Assembly (NCBI RefSeq): GCF_048569485.1
Contig: NC_134361.1
Span: 174,837,336-174,901,335, forward strand
DNA from: Anomaloglossus baeobatrachus
Taxonomy: Eukaryota > Chordata > Amphibia > Anura > Aromobatidae
Direction: 5' to 3'
DNA: 64,000 nucleotides
Of the stretch, positions 57,936-64,000 are shown one piece after another (the stretch's first letter is position 1; each line of letters opens with the position of its first letter). The translations under genes and the position numbers were made by a program. The notes beneath the pieces were generated by a model. The model was not told the origin of the DNA and searched no databases. It was given only the letters and a program-made list of their open reading frames with translations.

Positions 57936-58440
57936 TTGTTCATTCATTAAGGCTGCTAAATATATGAGGAAATTCTGTAAATTGTAACCTGCGTATGTTT
58001 TCTTTATTTCTGGTGGTGCCAGATTCCTATTTCTCCAAGTTGGTAAAGAAAGCAACACATCTCTAATGTCATCCTCCTCTGCCAGCCCCATAATTGTCGG
58101 AATATTGTTACTGGCAAATACCAGACATTGTATAATCAGCCAAACAGCCTTGTAGATCATCTGGGCGTAGACAGTATAGAGTTGACATTAATGTTCTTTT
58201 TGGATAGCAGTGTACACCACTTGCTTGGTTTTCTGTCATATGTTAGGTGCCAATTTCTTACCTCCCCTTTAGTCCTCCACCTCTTTAACACAAACCCTGC
58301 CTTTGAAGATCCTGGCATCACTCTGTCATTGTTTTCAGGATCTCAAGTGTTCAGTCCCCAAGGATTTTGTCCCTTGGTCACAATCTCCTTGTGGACAGTA
58401 TGCGGAAACAGAAAGGTTAATGCCGCCAAGCCTTGGAAAG
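57936..58440. other. Non-coding, nothing recognised
   Basis: No gene. It borders the hammerhead array and may belong to the same dispersed element. Confidence 0.35.
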
Positions 58441-58473
58441 ACAAGTCCGATGTATCTTAAGGGTGATTCATTA

Positions 58474-58509
58474 GACAACGCGTTTCGGAGAAACCATCTC
58501 ATTCATCAG
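58474..58509 (-). ncRNA. Hammerhead motif, inverted relative to the array
   Basis: Minus strand CUGAUGA, stem II GAGA/UCUC, GAAA, CGCGUUG, UC. All core boxes are intact. Flanking stem I is weak (about 4 bp, GAUU/AAUC). It lies head-to-head with the plus-strand array that starts 25 bp away. Confidence 0.65.
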
Positions 58510-58526
58510 GTCACAATCACATGTAA

Positions 58527-58830
58527 TTGATACCTACTGAAGGAGATAGTTTCTCCAAAACGCGTTGCCTAATTAATCACCCTTAAGACACATCGGACTT
58601 GTCTCATGTGATTTCCCCTGATGAAAGAGATGATTCTCCGAAACGCATTGTCTAAGAAATCACCCTTAAGACACATCGGACTTGTCTCATGTGTTTTTTC
58701 CCTGATGAAGGAGATGGTTACGCCGAAACATGTTGTCTAATAAAGCACCCTTAAGACACATTGGACTTGTCTCATGTGATTATTCCTTGATGAAGGAGAT
58801 GGTTTCTCTGAAACGCGTTGTCTTTCTCTC
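58527..58830 (+). repeat. 84-85 bp tandem array, one hammerhead motif per unit
   Basis: Four direct units have core starts at 58534, 58618, 58702 and 58787. Each is ~35 nt of hammerhead plus a ~49 nt linker containing CCTTAAGACACATCGGACTT. Units 2 (58618-58652) and 3 (58702-58737) keep CUGAUGA, GAAA and the GUC triplet; unit 2 also has stem II GAGA/UCUC and an outer stem I of 7 bp (GUGAUUU/AAAUCAC). Units 1 and 4 have changes in the first box. Confidence 0.75.
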
Positions 58831-59400
58831 TACAGCATGCCGGCATTAACGCTTCTGTTTCCTGATACTGTTTACACCTCATGGGGCTGCAGCAGTCATT
58901 GGATATCTATACTTTTAAGCAGTTGTGACTATCACAACCCAGCAAGGTGGGCCTCCATAGCATTTCACCCATTGTTACCCACCTGGATAAGACCCTATTT
59001 GCACTTCTCTGTCTTCCAGTCGTTTTTAGATCACCATTTTTTTGTGACCGGTTCATTCTTCAAAGTTTCTGTGTCTTTTACTTTCCCTCTCCACAGTCCA
59101 GGTCCTTCTCTTCACGCTTTTAGACAGTTGTGTGGCTTTCACTTAGCCCCTGAATCCAAAAAATGTCTGCTATGTTACTTTTCTACTTTCTTTTCCACAC
59201 AAAACCCTATATATAGTTAAGGCCATATCTAAGGCCTAAAAGTCAACCAGACTTCAATTAGTCTGTACCAGCTTAACAGAATTTTCTTAACCCCACCCAA
59301 GAGGGCTGGGCTATAGCCGCCAGTAGATTTGAGTACTGGACCATAATCCTTCACTGGTTTCCACAGTTGGTCACCAATTTCTCACAGGCTTAGCTAAAAA
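58831..59400. other. Non-coding, nothing recognised
   Basis: An open frame of 127 codons (58837-59220) has no recognisable motif and biased, repeat-like composition; not called a gene. Confidence 0.35.
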
Positions 59401-59413
59401 GCTAAGCCCTCAC

Positions 59414-59454
59414 GGCCCCCCGAGGAAGCCCTACACGAAACGCGCGTTGGGGTT
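59414..59454 (+). ncRNA. Hammerhead-like motif with variant core
   Basis: Stem I GGCCCC/GGGGUU, box CCGAGGA (two differences from CUGAUGA), poor stem II, GAAA, CGCGCG, UU. The order of parts is right but stem II and the core are degraded. Probably inactive. Confidence 0.4.
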
Positions 59455-60489
59455 GGTGACTCACTGACCGATACAGGGAACGTTATGGGTAAGCAGGAAA
59501 ACACTTTTTGATACTTAGTATTACCATATTCTTGCTGTTTTTCTTCATCCCTAAGATATAGGATATCCTTTTGAGTTTTTTTTGGGCCATATTACGATCA
59601 ATTGAATTGCTAGCAGCATTGATATTATATTTAATATGTAATGATTGCCTATTTTTGCTACCTGATTCATTTTTCCTTATATTTTGTATCTGTGTCACAT
59701 GATTCATCTTTTGGGTACCACACCTGTACCTCCATATATTTGGTTACATCACTTTTTTAGAAAAAAAAAATATGATTTATTAATATATTATTTAATTTTT
59801 TAAATAAAAAAGTAATAAATATATTTTCATATCATAATGGATTTTGAACTCGATTTTTCTATCGGATATATAAAGCTAAGCCCTCAACCTGATCATTCAA
59901 AAAACCCATGCAGAACACTCACAGATCCAACTATTCAGAATAGCTACTGTCGATCACATACTAGCACACCATCTACATCATCAAGGGAATAGATCATTAG
60001 GACTTTTTGTTTTTTTTTTTTACGTATATGTATGCGATTGTTTCTAAAAATCATTTTTGCAATTGGGTTTCATTAAAAATTTTGCACCGCTTGCTGACTG
60101 CAGGATGAGTTAACAGAGAATGCTTCAGTGAGTCCACATGTCAATCTTGAAATCTATTTAAATGTTCCTATTGTGATTGGGGTAATAATGGTTTTATGTC
60201 TCATTACCTATAGAACAAGCAATTTTGCCCAATCTGTAAAAAAGGAAGTATGAAGTAATGTATGATGTAATGAGGATACTGATGTAACCGGGCCATTGTA
60301 CTGTTGTGCTCAAGTTATTTTGTTTTCACAAGATTTTCAGTCCTTATTACAGGCTCAGTAAGGTGTAGCGGATAAGTGTCAAAATGTAATATCTGCACAA
60401 TATTCCAATACAATGAGATTGTGCACAAATTCCTGCCACTACCGATCAGCAGCTGCTTAGAGAAGCCCATATTAGGTGAATTAAAATAC
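59455..60489. other. AT-rich non-coding stretch
   Basis: Very AT-rich at 59500-59860, including AATATATTATTTAATTTTTT. Nothing else is recognised. Confidence 0.4.
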
Positions 60490-61253
60490 TAATAGGGACC
60501 CTGATTCTAGTGATGTGTCAATTACTCGGCTGCTTGCTGCAGTTTTGATAGAATCAGTGTTTTCTCTGCTGTAGATGTAGTAGATGTCAGAATGCTGAGC
60601 TCTGTGTAACCCACACCCCTGATTGGTAGCGTCTTGTATACACTGTACATTATCAGGATGCTGCCAATCAGTGGTGGAGGTGGGGTCATGCAGATTAGCC
60701 TGACTGGCGTGCATGTGAGACCTAGTCCGGCAGTGATAATTTCCTGCTGAGAAAACACTTATAATAATGGAACTACATGCCGGTGTAGGGGCTGCGAGTT
60801 GGCTTAGTGGACCCACTGGGCCACAGGACAGACCCAGGCTTACCCGTTAGTAGTAAGGGTTTCACTAAATACCCACTCTGAGGCGGACACCAGGTACCAC
60901 TCTCATGCCAGTGCCCTGGACTGTGGCAGCTGACCCCAGGACAGTTGACGGATTCAGGTCCAGGCGGGATGACTAAGACAAGCTGGACAGGTGGGTACGG
61001 ACAGGAATGGTAGGTACGACAGGGACAGACAGGTATGGGAAGGCAGGTACAGGTGACCGACACAGGGGTAACGTAGACTGGAATACTAACTAACTGAATG
61101 CATTGCGCAGGCACCTCCCCTAATGGGAGGGTGCCTTAAACTCACAGTGCATTTCAGCCATAGGCTGAGAGGCATTTCTTAGAAATAGCATGCCAACTCT
61201 TTAAGAGGAGGGGCACGAGTCTTAGGTGCACTCCCAGGAACCCTGTGCGGCAT

Positions 61254-61731
61254 GTTGAGCGCCCTCGCTGGCTGCCGGCAGTGTTTTCTCTGGCTGGTCT
61301 CCCCGAGATCAGTGATTGTTTTGTCTTGCTGGTCTACTAGGAATTGCTCCCACCTAGCCAGAATCCTACTCCACACTGATGAGGGGCAATACCCCGAAAC
61401 AGCTGTCTGTGGATGGATACCTGGCCTTGGTATTTCCCTTGTCATATCTTTAAACTTGTCAAAGAGTTGGATATTGAGTAAAAGGGCCACTTAATATGGT
61501 GGTTATGGTGGTCTCCTAAAAAGAGCCACTTCCTGGCTAGGTCCTTCCCGGAGGAATATCTGGCTATTTTTTGTGTCGAGACTCCTAACAGAGGCTCCAC
61601 GGACCTTTTTTGATTTGGATTCTTCCCAGGGGGCAATGCACCTAGGATTTCACTGTGTTGAGCGCCTTTGCTGGCTGCCGGCAGTGTTTTCTCTGGCTGG
61701 TCTCCCCGAGATCAGTGATTGTTTTGTCTTG
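61254..61731 (+). mobile_element. Hammerhead-bearing small retroelement (retrozyme-like), copy 2
   Basis: About 478 bp. A ~76 bp segment (GTTGAGCGCC...TTTTGTCTTG) occurs at both ends (61254-61329, 61657-61732), so the element is one 403 bp period plus a 76 bp overlap. One complete hammerhead lies near the left. It ends at the same base as copy 1 (55625). No protein coding. No clear target duplication was found. The structure resembles retrozymes, whose circular RNAs are reverse-transcribed into more-than-unit-length DNA. Confidence 0.8.
61363..61418 (+). ncRNA. Hammerhead ribozyme, complete core
   Basis: Stem I proximal 61370-61375/61408-61413 (UCCACA/UGUGGA), distal 61363-61366/61415-61418 (AUCC/GGAU). 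CUGAUGA 61376-61382, stem II 61383-61386/61392-61395 with loop CAAUA, GAAA 61396-61399, short stem III 61400-61405, UC 61406-61407. Predicted cleavage after 61407. Identical in these parts to 55366-55421. Type I with minimal stem III, as known in Penelope-like elements. Confidence 0.88.
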
Positions 61732-61846
61732 CCGGGGAAGAAGCCAGCAGAGCACATAAAAGGACATTTGGCAGCAGGGGTGAACGAGACTTGCCGGGGC
61801 TGGTGAGTAAGTCGGTGACCCTGCAGGGATGTTGGCACTACAATGC

Positions 61847-62413
61847 TGTCATGATCCAGGCTGGCTTTTCCCTGCTGTAGTTACACAAAGCTCTTGCCTG
61901 GTCATGTCAGGGGTTAACTTCCCTTGCCTCGTTCTGGATCCCAGGACGCTATATATTGCCTCTCTACCTATGGGTCAGTGCCAGTGATATTTCTGCCTTG
62001 CAGCTTGTATACTGGCTCTGGTGAGTGTTCCTGATCTGCCCTGCCTCCCTGCTACTGTGTCCTGACCTGTACCCTCCCCGTTCGTCCTTCTGTCCCGGTC
62101 CCTGACTTCCCGCTCCTATCTGATGTTTGTGTTTCCCTCTGCATACCTGATCTCCCGGCTTCTGACTCGGTTCTGTTTTCTGACTTGATTTTGATCCTCC
62201 CTTTTAAGTGACTTTTTTGGCTAGACCCTGACTGTTTGACCACTCTATTGCCCCCTGGTGGTTCGCCTGTTAACTGCCTGCTGAAGTTACTCTACTGTAC
62301 TTCTTCAGCTGCCTTTCTGTTACAGTGTGACTTTGTCTTTCCTTCACTACTCTGCTGCCACCTAGTGGGGAATATGCTGTACTACGTCTTACTAGCCTTT
62401 GTACAGCATGACA
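61847..62413. mobile_element. LTR-like block with TGTCATG/CATGACA ends
   Basis: About 567 bp starting TGTCATGATCC and ending CAGCATGACA, a 7 bp inverted terminal pair. It contains a CTATATATTGCC promoter-like string at ~61950 in plus orientation. It sits next to CTACA-type target sequence on both sides, but a clean duplication cannot be assigned. Probable solo LTR. Confidence 0.5.
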
Positions 62414-62520
62414 ACTACAACACACAGCCTAATAAGATACACATCTCTCTTGCTCTACATTATCTTGCTCTCAGATTAAATAGCAAAATCCTTCTGACAG
62501 ATTCTCTTTAGCCAAATTCA

Positions 62521-62870
62521 TTTTGAAATGTGAGTGTCATTAGACTACAGGCACCCAGTCTGTTAGGGCAAGTCGCGATAAATTAATAATATAAAGCTGG
62601 TGTAAAGCCTTTATCGAGTAGAGGAGAAAAGTAAGGTATTGATCTATAATAGCCTAGAATGGGTCAAAAGACAATTCTACAATTGAGACTCCAGCAATGA
62701 GAGTCATTATCTCCAAATGAAATCTTATGAATCTTCCCAGACGTCTGCAGACGGCAAATAGCACATTGATGATTCTAGGGGGTTTTGAGGATCTCAGAAT
62801 ATCATGTACAGGAATGCATGCTTTACACTCCTCAGTTTTTGCATTTATAAGTCCACCATTAAAAAGAAAA
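62521..62870. other. Non-coding, nothing recognised
   Basis: No gene or element boundary that I can support. Confidence 0.4.
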
Positions 62871-63725
62871 TGTCACGGGCGGGGATAGATGCTATACCAG
62901 CCATATAGTACAATACAAAGGGAAGACGAAAGGAATGCCCTATTGCTAGGGAATGGGGGATGTGGTGACCCCTGACAAAAACCTGCAGCTCACCCTCATT
63001 GGCCTCCCCAACCCCATACAGGTTTCCACCTGTTGCTGAGCAGGAATACCTCACCCTAGACAAACCCTGATCTCAGCCATCAGTAAGGGTATGAGCGCTT
63101 GTCAACACCACTAACACTAAGGGAGACAAAAGGAAATAATACAGGGGAAACACAAATGCTACCAACTGAGCCTAGGTAGATAGCAAAAGTCAAACACTTA
63201 TCTTAGGAGCAGCTACTACAGATGTCTCTGGAACAACAAGAGAAGACGACCGCTGCAGACCACAGCCAGGAACAACTATAAACCGCACCCAAACCACCTC
63301 AAGGTGAGGTCTATAAAGGAAGTCAGAGGCAGGAAACAGAGAGGAAAAACTAACAGTTTCCCAGGGTCACAAAGTCCACTACAGACCATAGAGAGGAACA
63401 ACTATAAGCCACACCCAAACCACCCCAGGATGAGGTTTATAAAGGAAGTCAGAGGCTGGAAACAGAGAGGAAAAACTAACAGTTTCCCAGGGTCACAAAG
63501 TCCACTGCATACCACAGCCAGGAACAACTATAAACCACACTAAAACTACCCCAGGGTGAAGTTTATAAAGAAAGTCAGAGGCTGGCAACTGAGAGGAAAA
63601 ACTGATAGTTTATCAGGCTCATAGTGTCCGCTGCTACATAAACAGGGAACTGATAAGAACACATGCTGCCAATCTATGGGATTTTCTAACACTTGCTGCC
63701 ACTGGATTGTTAGCCGGTCGTGACA
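62871..63725 (-). mobile_element. LTR-like block with internal 126 bp tandem repeats
   Basis: 855 bp, TGTCACGGGCGGGG...GGTCGTGACA, with inverted TGTCACG/CGTGACA ends. Inside (63253-63630) are just over three copies of a 126 bp unit (GGAACAACTATAAACC at 63269 and its recurrences), each with a TTTATAAA-like string. No target duplication seen. Probable solo LTR with a repeated U3-type region; orientation is a guess. Confidence 0.5.
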
Positions 63726-64000
63726 CATCTCTGACAGAAAATGACCAAACATGGAAAAAGTGCAAAGAGTGATCCATAAAAATCATGACTCCGATTTGAC
63801 CAAAAATTCCTTAAAAAGATTGTCTGGCTCGCTGTAAATTTTTGGAAAGATCTGCAACTTGACAAATTTTAACTACTGTATATGTAATGAAGGTGCAGAT
63901 ATACCATTGGTTCAACCTGTTCTGTTACAATGGGGCCAAAGAGCTATGGGGGCCCACCTTTACCTCCAAAGCAGGTTTGGACAGCACATGACTCATATAC

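Larger units (their letters stand above)
60778..61837 (-). mobile_element. LTR-like block, split by a retrozyme
   Basis: TGCCGGTGTAGG...GATGTTGGCA, flanked by CTACA at 60773-60777 and 61838-61842. Removing the 478 bp hammerhead element leaves ~582 bp, plausible for a solo LTR. GGCACCTCCCCTAATGGGAG resembles part of the LTR at 26137-26863, and the layout suggests minus orientation. Confidence 0.55.
60490..62520. mobile_element. T2/Kolobok-like MITE, copy 3, split by LTR sequence
   Basis: 60490-60777 and about 62414-62520 together correspond to the MITE at 45114-45501 (shared GTGATAATTTCCTGCTGA, AGCCTAATAAG and a CTGACAGATT right end). The left terminus is decayed. Everything between is later insertion. 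Confidence 0.7.

Noticed and set aside
58837-59220. 127-codon frame next to the hammerhead array
   Set aside because: No recognisable domain, biased composition, and flanked by repeats; chance openness is more likely.

Overview
The window looks like vertebrate nuclear DNA, most probably from a frog. It is almost wholly repeats: TTAA-flanked T2/Kolobok-like MITEs, Tc1 and mariner remnants, chromodomain Ty3/gypsy elements, RTE-type and CR1/L2-type LINE fragments, long (CTAT)n runs and many minisatellites. I see no convincing complete host protein gene. The only host-gene hints are a CpG-rich block ending in a splice donor (46780-47181) and a very weak minus-strand exon candidate (40390-40567). 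The organism call is inference from repeat content.

Layout. 0.9-9.4 kb: a GC-rich 56-61 bp minisatellite, split by a solo LTR (1252-2002) and a 6.2 kb chromovirus (2710-8947), each with a 5 bp target duplication. 9.6-12.1 kb: microsatellites, a 31 bp tandem repeat and a hairpin MITE. 12.2-17.0 kb: a MITE-like unit with an amplified 23 bp minisatellite, into which a non-autonomous LTR element (13050-16638) inserted; that element encodes a cold-shock-domain protein and itself contains a hairpin MITE. 17-25 kb: more MITEs, then a nest of three related LTR elements; the plus-strand one (22399-25162) carries a second, different cold-shock-domain coding remnant. 25.2-26.9 kb: LINE remnant and LTR-like sequence. 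29-36 kb: a foldback bounded by 16 bp direct repeats, split by a second chromovirus (29574-35347). 36-48 kb: tRNA-like sequence, mariner, MITEs, LINE tail, long-TIR element, Tc1 relic, nearly 1 kb of (CTAT)n and the CpG-rich block. 48-64 kb: an 84 bp higher-order satellite, T2-like MITEs, a Tc1 element split by a retroelement, a foldback with 127 bp tandem units and several LTR-like blocks.

Two things stand out. First, between 48.8 and 61.4 kb there are about ten hammerhead-ribozyme motifs. Two (55366-55421 minus, 61363-61418 plus) have complete catalytic cores and three paired stems. They sit in copies of one small retroelement whose 403 bp internal period and terminal direct repeat suggest a circular or multimeric RNA template (retrozyme-like). 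Another group forms an 84-85 bp tandem array with one hammerhead per unit (58.5-58.8 kb). Second, two separate LTR families lacking recognisable gag-pol each carry a cold-shock-domain reading frame, suggesting that a nucleic-acid-binding domain was captured for an element function.

LTR elements are described as fossils at whole-element level. All calls were made by eye; no database search was possible.
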